Shown one piece after another: positions 36,163 to 48,036 of a stretch of DNA of 64,000 nt. A model generated the notes under the pieces. The model did not search any database and was not told the DNA's origin. It saw only the letters and a program-made list of their open reading frames with translations. Both the position numbers and the translations under genes were made by a program. Numbering within the stretch: the first letter of the stretch is position 1; every line of letters starts with the position of its first letter. Source of the DNA: Amyloporia xantha (taxonomy: Eukaryota; Basidiomycota; Agaricomycetes; Polyporales; Adustoporiaceae). Location of the stretch: contig JAYKKR010000004.1 of assembly GCA_036971615.1 (NCBI GenBank), positions 1,426,001 through 1,490,000 on the forward strand, given 5' to 3'.

Positions 36163-38150
36163 ACGTCATGGTAAAGTGGAAGGAATGTGAACGGGCAGTA
36201 TGGGAAGACGACGAAATACACGAGCGAAGGAGCGGGCGTAAAAGAGCGCAGCAGCATGCTGGAGAGTGTCAAAATCGCCACCTGAGCAGGAAGTGACCAA
36301 CTCCGGCTTGACGCGCAGCTCATCAGGTAGACCAGGCCATCGTGCCATGAGCGCGATGAGATTCGATAGAAAGCGGCGAGTGTCCTCCCAGCCTGCTTCG
36401 GAAGAGGACAGCCAGCAAAGTATGGGCCGTTCCGTTCCCACTGTGGTACCACAGATAGCGCCGCCCCAACCGGTCCCCATGCCCCCGCTACCAAACTCTC
36501 TCGATCCCAACGATGGAGGGTCGACCATTCGGCGCTACCAGTCATTGCTGCATCGAGAGCACGCAGCTCACACCTCCAATTCACCTCATGCACCTCCCAT
36601 AATATTTCTTTACGCAGGTCAGCCGACCCGGCAGAAACAGCATCTACCTCATAACTGCCCCAAATGCTGATCTGAGACGGTGAATACGAGGGTAGACCTC
36701 CCGTCTTTGCGAATAGACTTCGGACATTTTGAGCAATCTGATGCCGTTCCTGTGCCCGCGTCGTTTTCTTGCCCTTCGGCTTCGACGGGCCTGCATCATC
36801 CACGCCTACCGTACCCTCAACATCCAGCGTGTAGTCACCGAACAAGCTGTCCCTCCACTCCGCGATTGATAGCGGCTTGCCCGCAATAGTCGTGTCGAGC
36901 AGACGCTGACGGCAGAACCCCCGGATTCGCACGTAATTGTGAATGTAGCGGCGAGTCTTGTCTTGCGGATTCTCACTCACGCGCGCAAAAAGGAAGGGGG
37001 GCGGAAAGTAGTATGTCGCAGAGGTCGGGGGAGATGACAATGGGGAAACGGCAATGAGAGCAGCCTCCCAGCATGCCGGTATAGTACATCCTTGTATGGC
37101 CTGGTAATCAAGGGATGCATGTCCTGGTCCCGAGGAGGGACCTGACTTTGCACTGGCATCCTCACGTCCGCGAGTGCCTCGGTGGGCGCGCCCGTTCAGT
37201 TTGCGGCGCTTCGAATCCCGATCGTCCTCAAGGTCCTTGCGGGGTAACGCTGGCAAGCACTGGTCGACCAGTGCACGCGTGACTTCTCTATTCATGACCA
37301 AGGGCCAGTCTCCAACCCGCGTAACTAAACCAGCCAAATCTCCTTGGCCACTATAAATTCTTGGCCACGCGGGCGCCAGCGCCAGCTCAGACTCGACCGG
37401 CACTGGGTCGTCAATGACACAATGCACCTTGACTCGTCGCGTGAGATCTTGGATGAACCAGACTGGGATGCCTAATCTGAAGAACGACTGGGCAGTGCTA
37501 GGATTCTGCGTGAATGCACCGCGGACGTTCATCACGCGTATCGCGCTGAAGGTAGGCAGTGTGATCCTCGGCGCGACGATTTCCAAATAATTCACGTATC
37601 CTGCGATTTCAAGCGCCAGACGTTGGACATGTGCTGCAAGCGCGATGATATGCATCGTCGATGCGGGGAGCTTGCGGAGGCGGTCGATGGCTTGCCGCAG
37701 GATACCACAGAGATTGTGGCCAAGCTCTTTTTTTTCCTGTAGCACACCAGGAACACTCCCTTCGAAAGTCTGTATGATACGCTCTGCTTCTCCTACAAGC
37801 TCGTCCATTGCCTCCCTCTTTAGTTGCCCCAGACGACGCACCCCACACAAGAGGTCTTCTTCCCAATCCCCTTCCTCGAAGCGCCGCCAAAGGATATCGT
37901 TCACGTGTAATTCGCGATGCTCTCCTCCTCCCCGTCGCGTGCGCGCGGGTATACACGCGTGATGGGGGATCTTGATATCGTATAGCTGCGGCCACCTCGA
38001 GTACTCCTGGGGGCCCCAGCGGCCATCCACACGCGATGTGATCACTCCGGGCTGAATTTTCGGGAATTCCGGAATCCACATTTGATTTGGACTTGTCACA
38101 ACCGCGTCGGGTGCATGTTCCAGCGACTGGCCACCTTCCCATCGTTCCAT
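36163..38150 (-). CDS. KDZ cargo gene, large protein of unknown function
   Basis: A single long frame starts at 38150 (MERWEGGQSLEHAPD). It is recognisably one folded protein, with segments such as LSIAEWRDSLFGDY, GKPLSIAEW and VHEVNWRCELRALD, and a long charged linker around residues 340-370. I know it only as a type of hypothetical protein found near basidiomycete transposons. At about 36430 the frame jumps by one base. The open frame continues with non-protein-like sequence to 36096, while the neighbouring frame carries the protein-like continuation SSEAGWEDTRRFLSNLIALM, then TSCSGGDFDTLQHAAALFYA, ending near 36163. The true C terminus is therefore probably the latter. No catalytic motif is evident. 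Confidence 0.65.
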
Positions 38151-38164
38151 TCTATGGGCTCACC

Positions 38165-41100
38165 CGGCACTAGCAATAACTAAATTAGCGCGTGCCACGC
38201 GTATCGGTCCAGCGTACGCACCAATCAGCAGCGGGGTCTCTTTCAACTCCATCTGTTCGGCCGACATGTGGGATCTGATGATTGTAGCTAAATTTATACA
38301 TTAATGCACGTATTTGGGGTATCGCACAGCACGTACTATTGTAATCTCTCAACTCAATCCTGCGCAGTATTCAGGTCACAGGTAGCAATCACACTACAGT
38401 ACAGAGACAACTCCAACGGCTAAATAAACACGCGGGATACGCCCAATTATATCGAGTTCCGGTCGTCTGGCTGGAACGCGAATCGAGTAGGCAGGTGTTG
38501 AGTCCTCGCCGAATCACGGCATCGAGAAATCATTCGATAAGCAAGCAGCGATAGGGTCGGAGGCAGGGCGCTCACCGTGTCAACGACTAGATCGACAATC
38601 ACAGCCGAGCTCGAGAGTTACTACGCCAATTGATAACCACGAGGCACGTACCCTGACAACCGAACACCCGATAATCGGCTTAGGGTGATAACAACGTCAG
38701 ACTTGCGAATTCGTGGGCGGTATCACGTACCACTGCTAAGGGAATGGCCAAAAAATTTCAGGCAAGTGTAACCAGGGGCAAGGACAGGGACAGAAACAGC
38801 CAGAACGGAGGATAGAAGCTCAAGATCCAAGAATTGGACTGATGTATGGCGACAGCGGGCGGCAGATATATCCGAGGGCTATAGGTACCAGAGGTTTCGC
38901 GTCGACGGCCGCCAGAGATACCGGAGAGCTAGACAGACAGTGCACCAGGGGATTGTCGGCGAGGTGGTCTTCTTGGCGTCCGATGCCAGGCGCAAGGAGA
39001 GGACTCTCCAGCGCACACGGCACAATATCAGTGGCGTTCGTCAGGCAACTGCCTTCCGTTCGCACGACTGACGCTTGAGGCCTATCGACGGGCTTGAGGT
39101 CGAAATCCGAGGTGTCGAGAGAGGACGGACGCTGTGAAGAGTGTCGCCAACGAACGTGAGAGTCAAGTTGAACGATAATCCTCAGGATTAGCTTCGGACT
39201 CTAGGTTCAGGCGGAGTCCAACTCGGCCTGCCCCGAGAGGCTGAGAGTCAGCTGATCGATGTTGCCCGATTTGGGCGATGTGGCTGAAGCCCGGTCGGTT
39301 ACTGCTCTAGAGACTTTGCTATATTCAACCACTGGGTTGTACGTTTTTGGCTTACACCAGGAGTAAGGTAAATGTATATTAAGCTGTATTCAAACCTGTA
39401 TCCCAAGTCTTCGGAGACATGAGCAAGACAAGCTGCGATATGTGCGCTAACTTCCATGCCTGGTTTGCGCGTTGTGGCTGAAGTCTGTTACTGCTCTGGG
39501 AACTATGTCTCAAGCATGAATCAAGAGCAAATCTAAGTACATTAAGCCGCGTTTATGATTTCTTGCAGCGACACATCAGCGAGACAGTTTGTGCTATGTA
39601 CAGAGCGAGCGACCCATGCCCGATTGGGCCGATGTGGCTGAAGCCTGTTACTCCTCTGGAGACTCTGCGAAATTTAGCTATTGCCATCGTGGTTTCAAGC
39701 TTAAATGAAGTGCACATGCAGTTTATATTCATTTGCATTCAACATCCTAACAGAAGTATTGCACTGCATCCAGAGTGACCGCCCGAATGCCCGGGTTTCC
39801 GAGGACAGTAGCTGCGCGAGACTAGGATTTGAATGTGCGCACGCAAGGCACCACATTGCTGTGGACGTCTTGTGTTATGTATCAAGGTTCTACTAAGGCC
39901 TTTTGATTCATGTGTTGGCGGCTGTGGCAATATTCGCTCCATGTATCTGAATGTACTCCGCAATACTTGGGCGAAACAGGCCTCGCATTTAGGAGATCGA
40001 TTGGGTGCATGGCCAACCGCGCGTGCTGATTGGCTCTGGTCTGCCTCAATAAGTCGCACTCTGGATGCTCGCATCGCTCTTCCTCCCACACACTTCGTGC
40101 TACTTTTGTGACATGATATTAAGCTATGTCATTGCCAAGTTGCGTGCTCTCAGAAGTGAACTCCTGGGGTTGAAATCATCTCATATCCTTCACCGAGGGC
40201 CAGTGACGGGTGGCCAAATATTTGGCGTTGGCGGCGTCCAAATATTTGGCGTAACCGGTTATCGGTGGATTATCCTCTCAGTTCAACCAACACCCCCGAC
40301 ATCAAGACATCCTCAAGACCTGGTGCGCTCCGATGGCCATACGGCCGTTGTTGAGACCCAGTGCACAGCGGTCTCGCACTGGGTTACCAGTTTTCGAGCC
40401 GCTGTTTGCTTCAAGAGCTCCATCGACGAGTGGAAGACTGGCTTTCTTATCTGGCAACATCCTGTGGCAACTTTCTCTCGACATTTACAAGACCGGCTTG
40501 GATCTCTGGCGACATGGTCTGACAAGATATCTCATAGACTTCTGACAGCGGTCTCGGGGGCGATTTCATCTGGCAATGAGCTCCTACAGTCTACTTCCTC
40601 ATCTGGTTCTGCACACGCCCAAGTTGGACCGGCACGCTGCTCGGCGCCCTGAAAGATTAGTAGGCAATTCATCACAGATTGTTTGTCATAGCTCAATATT
40701 GCTCTATCGTGCAGATACACATTCCCGTCATTGTAGCGGTCGGCGGACCTGTCCTGCCCTCCTGCAGCTGTATGCAATAGGTCAACCCTGGAAATTACCA
40801 ATGACAAAGATGCCGCTAGAAGCCCATTCCCGTCTGAGATATTGCAAATTTCGCGTGTTGCAAGTACCATGCGTCTCGTCGGAAGGTATCCGAAATAGTT
40901 AGGTCGTCGGGCCGTCGTCATGGTACGTCCCCTTTTGAGTGTAGATCGACTTCTGGTGAGCTTACCCGAGTGTGACGCTATCTACGGCGGGACAGGCAGG
41001 CCGAAGACGGACATGCGCATCGCCGCTAGGCTAGGGCAGGGCTAAACACTTCGCTAAGGGGTATCGGAACTCGGCACATTGCCTCCCGGATGCATGTGTG

Positions 41101-41287
41101 CGCAGCTACAGTGGATTGCGAGGTCGAACGGGAGGCGGACGTTCTCCATCTCCTCCCAGATCACATTCATTCCTCCTGCACTGGCCGTAGGCGCAGAACC
41201 CCGACGAGCGTACATCCTGACGTCGCATTCCTCACTCAAGCCTCTCCCAACTCGAGCCAACTCGAGAATTGCCTGTCGGTACGCGTC
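38165..41287. other. KDZ interior without clear genes; degenerate repeats
   Basis: This 3.1-kb stretch separates the minus-strand cargo from the transposase. Three related blocks at about 39263, 39455 and 39613 share TGTGGCTGAAG(C/T)C followed by GTTACT(G/C)CTCTG, spaced 160-195 bp apart, with a weaker fourth near 39780. At 40209-40240 the palindrome CCAAATATTTGG occurs twice, each followed by CG. Open frames (for example 40065-40652) lack motifs. Confidence 0.45.
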
Positions 41288-44200
41288 ATGAAACGGACTC
41301 GCTCCAAGCGCTCTCAGTTCCGAGTGCGCGAACACCGTGCTCAGGTAGATATGGTCTTTGACAAGGCGGTCATTGATCCAGCTGGATATCTTCACGTCTC
41401 CACGCCTGAAGTTCGTCTTGCGGATGCCTCCCCTAAGAAGAAGGCTCGGCGCGAGACCTCCCCTCCCATAGCAGAGGCTACAGGCGAGCCGTCGAGTAGT
41501 ACAACACCCCCAGAGTCACCAGAAGTATCCGCCGAAGCGTCGGGCTCCTCATCCGGAACCACAGGGGCCTCGAACAGGAGAGTAAAGGTGCGCCTACATT
41601 TTGTGGCTATTCCACCGCAAGCTGACCACATTTGTATAGCATGGAGTGTCCGAAGTTTTGGAGAAATGGAAGCCCCTTTTCCCTTCAATCCTGGAGGACC
41701 TCCTGGAGGGTGAATATATCGAAGGTGTCCCTGGTTTATGCGCCTGTGGCAAGGCAGCATCAGCGCGATGCCGGGATTGCTTCGCCAGTGACCCGCAGTG
41801 TGCATCCTGCATAGTGCAAGCGCACCGCCATCAGCCCTTCCACTGGGTTGATGTTTGGAACGGAGACTACCTGGAGAAGCGGGACATGTCCGCGCCGGCT
41901 TAGTGTATCATTTAGGACATCGTGGTCGACCTTGCCCTCATCTATCCCCCACACTCGCCCCTTCCAACCTCGTGGTCACGCACGTTAACGGCGTCCATCA
42001 AACACGCATCCATTGGTGTCATTGTGCAGGCCGACGCAGCCGTCTGTCCCAGCTTCTGCGGGCAGGCTTGTTTCCAGCTACGATTGATCATCCCGAGAGC
42101 GCGTTTACTCTGCAGCTCCTCAAGGAGTGGGACATGCATTTTCTATCGTCGAAGAAGGGAGTTTATGATTACATGGAGGCGATCCGCCGGCTTACAAACA
42201 ACGCCGCACCCTATAACGTGAAGGTCAGTAAGTCCATCGTGTCGTGCGCGCGCGTCATGAATCAAGCTCAACGTTGTTTGTAGAATCGATACCGCGAATT
42301 CAACATTATATCTCGAATATGGCTCCATCTGACCATGGTCAAGCGCAGTGGAAATCACCACGGCATGGTATTACCCGGGCGTCCGTCTGGCACGTTAACG
42401 GTGCCATGTTTCACTTGTCCCTGGCCAGACTTCAATATGCCTACAGGCTGGAAGGAAACCCCAGCTCATTTGGCGTAAGTGGTGTAACATTGACCCAGAC
42501 TGCCCGTTGACAAACGCATGGCAGGTACATTCATGCGTGTGAATTGGGCGGTGACGGGAATCACGGATTACAGAAGAAACGCAAACATGACGATCCGAAC
42601 GATGTCAGCCTAGCACCAGGACGAGGCTACTTCGTGGACCCGCAGAAAATGAAGGAATACATGGAAGACATAGATGCGGAGCCTCCGGTCTGTTGCAGCA
42701 GTGTCAGATGGAGGCTCATACTGACCTTGGCGTAGCCGGTAACGTGCAGCGGTTTCAAAGTGGGCCGCGCTCAACGGCCGGGCAAATTTCGCAATTTGGA
42801 AGTTAGTGGCGTGGTCGCTGTGATATGTGTGAGGCACGGGTGCTTTCGGCCGGGAGCTATGGTTGACCTGCAGAAAGGCGAACGGTAAGGAAGCCTGATT
42901 CATATGTATTGGGCGAAGACTCACTGCGATGACAGCTATGGGCATATGGACTTCGCTTTGGCAGGTGCCCTTGAGGGACTGGAGGAGGTGCTCCATTTCA
43001 TTTTTACCTATGACGTCGCGTGCATATACGAGATCAACCTCGTCAACCGTTTCGGCAAACGATTCCCCCATCTACTCCCCCTCTTGGCCCGTATGCAGCT
43101 ACTTCTGCCCAAGATGCACATGCTCGCGCACAAGGAAGTCTGTCAGATTGTTTACGCCCTATGCTACTCGTGGGGTGCAGGACTTACCCACGGTGAAAGT
43201 GTGGAGCATCCTTGGGCCGAGCATAATCAAGCAGGGTTGAGTACACGGGAGATGAGTGCAGGCCATCGCCATGATGTCCTGAACGCCATTCACAATTATT
43301 GGAACTGGCGCAAGGTGGAGACGAGGAGTACGTTGTCGACTCACAGATTAGCTGCCGTGCGCTCATGTCAGGAGCAGCTCAATTTTTGGTCAGAAAACTT
43401 CGTGAGGCGTTTAAGCTACAGGAACAGAAGACAACATTGTTTGCAGCTCTGAATAGCATCGCCGGCACGCCTCGCGTCACGACGTGGTGTAAGTCGTACG
43501 ACAAGCAGGCGGTCAACCCCCATGAGGCCGTCAAGGGAAAGAAGGGGAAGAGAGGGAAGAAGGTTGATAGTGTATACATGTTGGATGAGACCAAAGGTAT
43601 GTGCTCCGTTCCTGCTGCGCTGTATACTCTAACAAGCATCCCAGTGCCCAGTGTGGGGAAGGTTTACAGGAGCTCGCGAAGCTCGAGATCCAGCCGAATG
43701 AACGGCACGCTGATCGAGCCGCAGGGAAAGCCCCGAGCGGGACTGCGCATTTCCTCAAGACTGGCATGCAGATTGAGAAGCAACAGTAGGTTGCCCCTGT
43801 TGCTGGGTTGACATCAGCCTGACCAATACCGATATCACTAGGTATGATCTCCGCGCACGGCTTGTGAAATACGAGAAAGCCTGCAATGGGGATGCAGATC
43901 TTGAGGACACAGCGGCGAGCATCGAGGCTGCGCGCCAAGCTCTACGGCATGATCTGGACAAATGGCGTCAGGAGCAGATAACTTACATGCCAAGGGTAGA
44001 CCTGCCTGATGTGGACGTGGGGGACGCAGGCGATGACGACGACGACGACGAGGAGGAGGAAGGCTATACTCATGGCAAACCGGAGGATGAGCCGTTGGCC
44101 CTCCCGTCAGACTTTACAGGCGACGAACGATGCGCGATGGATTTGGAGACCCTCGCAGTCTTTGAGCAGCAGATACGAGTGGGCCGCGCGTACGACCTTT

Positions 44201-44955
44201 TGAACACTGTCAAGGAATCGCTGAATCATCAAGGTGCTTTTCTGGAAGACAAGCAGAAACACGCCCGCGGCCAGAAAGACAACACTCGTGCGCAGAAGAT
44301 GGTGCGTAATGCCGCCGAGCACACGACAGCTCTCGCATCATTCTACAACTTCAATAGGGAACGTCTGGTCCGACTGGGGCTCGACGATGCGCCGACGGTG
44401 TTACAAGCAATCGACCTCGCCAAGGATCTCGTTAGCAAGAACCTGCGGAAACCCCGTGCGATCGGTGATAGCAAGGAAGTGCGCTCATGGATATGGAGTG
44501 TAGTACCTCCAGGTTCCTCGCAGTCTGATACCGACGTGTGGAACATTGAAGGTGAGCATTCGAATACCCGGCAATAACGCCCCCGCGTGCTTACTAGGAA
44601 AGTAGTTGAGCGTGTCCAGTGGTTCAGGGCACGCGCTGACAAGCAACGCGTCGACGAGGAAGTCAACAAACTGCACGCGGAGTTTCGCCGGACAATACTA
44701 GCGTGGACGAATATGGCCGCTGCGTGGGTGAAGACGGGGAGAAATACGGAGTTATCTCGAGGAGCGAGGGCGTACGCGATGAAGAAGGGCCACATGTATG
44801 AAGAAATGAGCCAAAAGTGTGCGAAAGCGTATGCTGATGCTAGAAAGGATCCGGATGGAGAGAAACTGGATTACAGTATCGTAAGTCACCTGGATTTGGC
44901 TATTGGGCAACACTGATTTGCTATGCAGGATATATCTCCTGCGTCGTCTACATGA
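41288..44955 (+). pseudogene. KDZ transposase with N-terminal cysteine cluster, frame-broken
   Basis: The KDZ transposase is the presumed DDE/RNase H-fold recombinase that cuts and moves the element. The start at 41288 gives a basic N terminus (MKRTRSKRSQFRVREHRAQ). A zinc cluster follows (CACG, CRDC, CASC, then His residues in QAHRHQPFHWVD), the type associated with KDZ proteins. The core has FKVGRAQRPGKF, VVAVICVRHGCFRPGAM, the D-containing YDVACIY, LPKMHMLAHKEVCQ, WGAGLTHGESVEHPWAEHNQ and GHRHDVLNAIHNYWNW. The C-terminal part is charged and helical and ends at a TGA at 44953-44955. Two breaks cannot be explained by introns: near 41890-41905 and 42670-42750. A third junction near 43315-43350 needs a 36-nt intron or is another break. 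As read it could not make a full protein. Confidence 0.88.
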
Positions 44956-46016
44956 CGCAGGGTGAGCTGTCACAGATGATTGAAGCCAGCAGGTGTGCGA
45001 ATGGATGGCAGACGCCGTCCAGACGCCTCTGAGACTGTGCGCGCAGAGAGGTTTATTCTCTTGCGCCTGGTCATCGATCTCAAGTTTTACCGAAATGCAC
45101 GCCCCCACATTTCCTCCCTCCCTCACTCAACCTTTCACTTTGGGCCCGTGGTCTGCCGGAGATCCAGAGGGCGAAGCATGGGTACCGTATGCTGGTACCC
45201 GATATTCGCGTTCTGAGTCGGAGACGGGCAGAACTGGACGTCGAGCGGGGAATACACTAGCACATGGATATCAACGCGCACGCGGGTCATGATCAGGAAT
45301 GAGTGAGCGGAGCACTCGATGCTTGATAGAGTTCCGTCACTGCCATGCGGCCCGTATGATAGTTCAGGTAGGTCCACGCCAGTCGTCTCATTTAAGGATC
45401 CCTTGTTGATCTCATTGTATGTCTTGTGTCTCACAGCGCTATATTCACGTCAATGTGGCTTAGGTATGTTCATCCGATCTACCATTTAAGTATTTTTGCT
45501 GACCACAGTATGCAGGGATACATTTATGCTATATTTTACCATACATTATCGGAACGAAACACTGGAATTGCACATGATTTTGACCTAGCTCAACGTAAGG
45601 CTCCAGGCATTCCGTCGTTAAGACGTGCATACAGATAGTGAGGTCGCCGAGGAACGCCGTCGGCGTCATCGTCGAGGATTATCGCGGCGGGATACATCTG
45701 GTCCAGGGGCGCGCTGACGTGCTGAATAGCCGGCGCGGACATTGCAGGTAAGAGCTCGTCCGTAGGCTGTGAGGACAGTTGTGCCGATGTAGGAGACACG
45801 GACTGCGTGTGTTCGTTCTCAAGAGCGTGCGGATCGACCATAGGCAGTTGTAGGCGTCGGTGCACGTGGTTCGATCATCGCCGATCATCCTCGATCGTCG
45901 TCGATCGCGCGCGACCTGCAGCATCGCGCATTCTAATCGCTCAGTTCATCTTATTCGAAACATTTCTATCCTACATCCTCTTCTTTTCCAGTCAATCCAC
46001 GTTCCAGGTAAGTAAC
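44956..46016. other. KDZ interior, no clear gene
   Basis: A minus-strand frame of 91 codons (45865-45590, MHRRLQLPMVDPHALENEHT) has an even composition and ends just inside this stretch, and could be a small exon. I see no motif and no splice partner. A pyrimidine-rich stretch before 46017 could serve as the promoter of the next gene. Confidence 0.35.
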
Positions 46017-46361
46017 ATGTTCGAGATCTTCGTGTGCAACTCACAGACCAGAGTAGCATGTGCCAAGCGGTTTACGCGCAGCACCTTTGTGGGGACGACG
46101 CAGCGCAAGCACAGACATTGTGCGCAGGCTCCGTGGAAGTCGCGCGGGAACACGCAGTACAGGACTGCGTGTGGGGCTCAGGAGGCGGCGGAGTTCGTCC
46201 GCACGAACAAGTACTGCGGCAGATGCAGGAAGGCGGGGCAAGCGATCCCTGGGACTTTGCTCGCCCACCTGCCGCCGTTGATGGTGAGTTATCTTTGTGA
46301 TTGTGAATTTGGGCGCCATTCTGATGCATTATTCTAGGATACTAGAATAATTAGGGTTTAA
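46017..46361 (+). CDS. Small cysteine-rich, possibly zinc-binding cargo protein
   Basis: Two exons (46017-46283, 46338-46361, intron GTGAGT to TTCTAG) give about 96 residues. Without splicing the frame ends at 46337 with a different tail. The protein has Cys and His in pairs: FVCNSQTRVACAK, KHRHC, TACG and KYCGRCRKAG, suggesting one or two zinc sites. Much of the rest is basic. I cannot assign a family. Its position between the transposase and the right-end repeats makes it part of the transposon, and a nucleic-acid-binding role is plausible but unproven. Confidence 0.5.
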
Positions 46362-46545
46362 TGGAACGATCTATATAGGATTACGAAAACTTTAGCTATC
46401 ACCAGTGATGTAGCGGCCGGCGAGTCCATGCTGGTGAAGGGCATAGAGATATCCTCAATGCGCAATTAAAAGGTGGCTTAGGGTGATGTTATAATGCTCG
46501 GCCGAGACTAATACCATTAAGTTTACATATGTACAGGAACCGGAA

Positions 46546-47460
46546 GGTCTCGCGCTCGCGGGGAGACGATCGCGCATCGTCCGCGGATGCGCCCGGTCTC
46601 GCGCTCGCGGGAAGACGATCGCGCGTCGTCCGCGCGCTGTAGGAGGCGTACATTAGGTAAGTTCCTGTCTTCTATACCTGCCCGACGACGAGCGCGGCGC
46701 TGATGCGCCCTCTAGGGAAGGTCTCGCGCTCGCGGGGAGACGATCGGGCGTCGTCGGTGCGCTGCAGGAGGCGTGCCTTAGGTAAGTTCCTGCCTTCTGT
46801 ACCTTCCCGACGACGAGCGCGAGCGCTGATGCGCCCTCTAGGGAAGGTCTCGCGCTCGCGGGAGACGATCGCGCGTCGTCAGCGCGCTGCAGGAGGCGTG
46901 CCTTAGGTAAGTTCCTGCCTTCCATACCTTCCCGATGACGAGCGCGAGCGCGGATGCGCCCCTAGGGAAGGTCCCGCGCTCGCGGGAGACGATCGCACGT
47001 CGTCCGCGCGCTGTAGGAGGCGTACATCAGGTAAGTTCCTGCCTTCTGTACCTGCCCGACGACGAGCGCGAGCGCTGATGCGCCCTCTAGGTAGGGTTTC
47101 GCAGTCACACGGAGACGCTCGGGCGCCGTCCGCACACTGGAGGGCAGGAAGCGAAAGGTTTCCCAATCGCACGGAAACGATCGGGCGCCGGCCGTGCACT
47201 GGACGGAGCATACCTCAGGTATGTTCCATATCTTCTGTACCTTCCCGACGATGAGCGCAGGCGCTGATACGCCCTCTAGGTATGGTTTCGCAATCGCGCG
47301 GAGATGTTCGGGCGCCGTGCGCACGCTGCAGGGAGGGCACTGCAGATGTAAGAGGCAATCGGGCGCCGTGCGCGAGCTGAATGGAGTGTACCTCAGGTAT
47401 GTTCGCTATGATCTGTACCTTTGCGACGACGAGCAGGTCCGCTGATGCGCCCTCGCGGAT
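46546..47460. repeat. GC-rich tandem array, 125-bp unit
   Basis: GGTCTCGCGCTCGCGG or a variant begins at 46595, 46720, 46846, 46970 and 47094, a period of 124-126 bp, with partial units at 46546 and after 47155. Units contain GACGATCGCGCGTCGTC-like palindromic cores, AGGTAAGTTCCTG (a perfect splice-donor consensus) and GCGCTGATGCGCCCT. Units diverge toward the right. Their composition contrasts sharply with the AT-rich subterminal DNA on the right. Confidence 0.85.
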
Positions 47461-47499
47461 CGTTCATCGCAGTTCGTGGAGTTATCCCGCTGTGGAAGG

Positions 47500-47852
47500 T
47501 AGATAATCTGTTAAGGGTAGGATTAACCATATTGAACTTGGATGTGGATTATCTCTGGTATAGCCCTATTAGATGTAGGATTAGCCTAGTAAAGTTGGAT
47601 GTGGATAATCTCTATTAGGATGTAGGATTAGCATAGTCAACTTGGAGGTGGATAATCTCTAGTTCATTGTGGTTGGGATTTGGATTAGCTCAATAAATTC
47701 TGAAGTGGATTATCCTAGGGAGATTATCTCAAGTTCAGACTCTGTGTTCTTGGTGAGATGATCATATTATGGAGGCCATGGAGCTAGATTATCTCATGGA
47801 TAATCTTGGATATTGGAGGGAGACAGACTGAGCACAATTGGGATAATCCTTG
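47500..47852. repeat. KDZ right subterminal motif array
   Basis: Repeats of about 60 bp built on GTAGGATTA, then TTGGATGTGGATTATCTCT, occur three to four times between 47510 and 47700. Further GATAATC and GGATTATC copies continue to the right inverted repeat, mirroring the left end of the element. Confidence 0.75.
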
Positions 47853-48020
47853 GATAATCCAACATGAGAAGATAATCTCTGGATTGAGATTAGAACTCTA
47901 GGTGACTATAGACAGGATTATCCTAGGATTAAGGAGTGTAGAGCACTCAGGTATGGGGTAGATTAGACAAAAAAGTGTACAAAGTATAGAGAAGATTATC
48001 CACTATAACTGACATCACTG
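47853..48020 (-). repeat. KDZ right terminal inverted repeat
   Basis: Reverse complement of 30686-30853, the same length of 168 bp, nearly identical except for the outer 27 bases. It is followed at once by the target copy CTTCGCC. Confidence 0.9.
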
Positions 48021-48036
48021 CTTCGCCTCATTCGCC

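Larger units (their letters stand above)
30686..48020 (+). mobile_element. KDZ-class DNA transposon, 17,335 bp, with cargo genes
   Basis: Perfect 7-bp direct repeats CTTCGCC flank the element (30679-30685, 48021-48027), and the uninterrupted LTR at 58931 shows the empty site with one copy. The ends are 168-bp inverted repeats (30686-30853 and 47853-48020). The outer 27 bases are diverged and the inner ~140 nearly identical. A transposase gene with a cysteine cluster and KDZ core occupies 41288-44955 (plus). On the minus strand between 31571 and 38150 are three larger genes, and at 46017 a small Cys-rich gene. KDZ elements were described by Iyer and co-workers as a class including Zisupton and Dileera; many basidiomycete copies carry extra genes. 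Confidence 0.92.

Noticed and set aside
37720..37740. A CRISPR-like or other regular spaced array in the window
   Set aside because: This is eukaryotic DNA; the tandem arrays at 31005-31260 and 46546-47460 have contiguous units without unique spacers.
30686..48020. A TET/JBP-type DNA-base oxygenase in the KDZ cargo
   Set aside because: Many basidiomycete KDZ elements carry one, so I looked for an HxD ... H ... R pattern in a suitable fold; none of the three minus-strand cargo proteins shows it convincingly.
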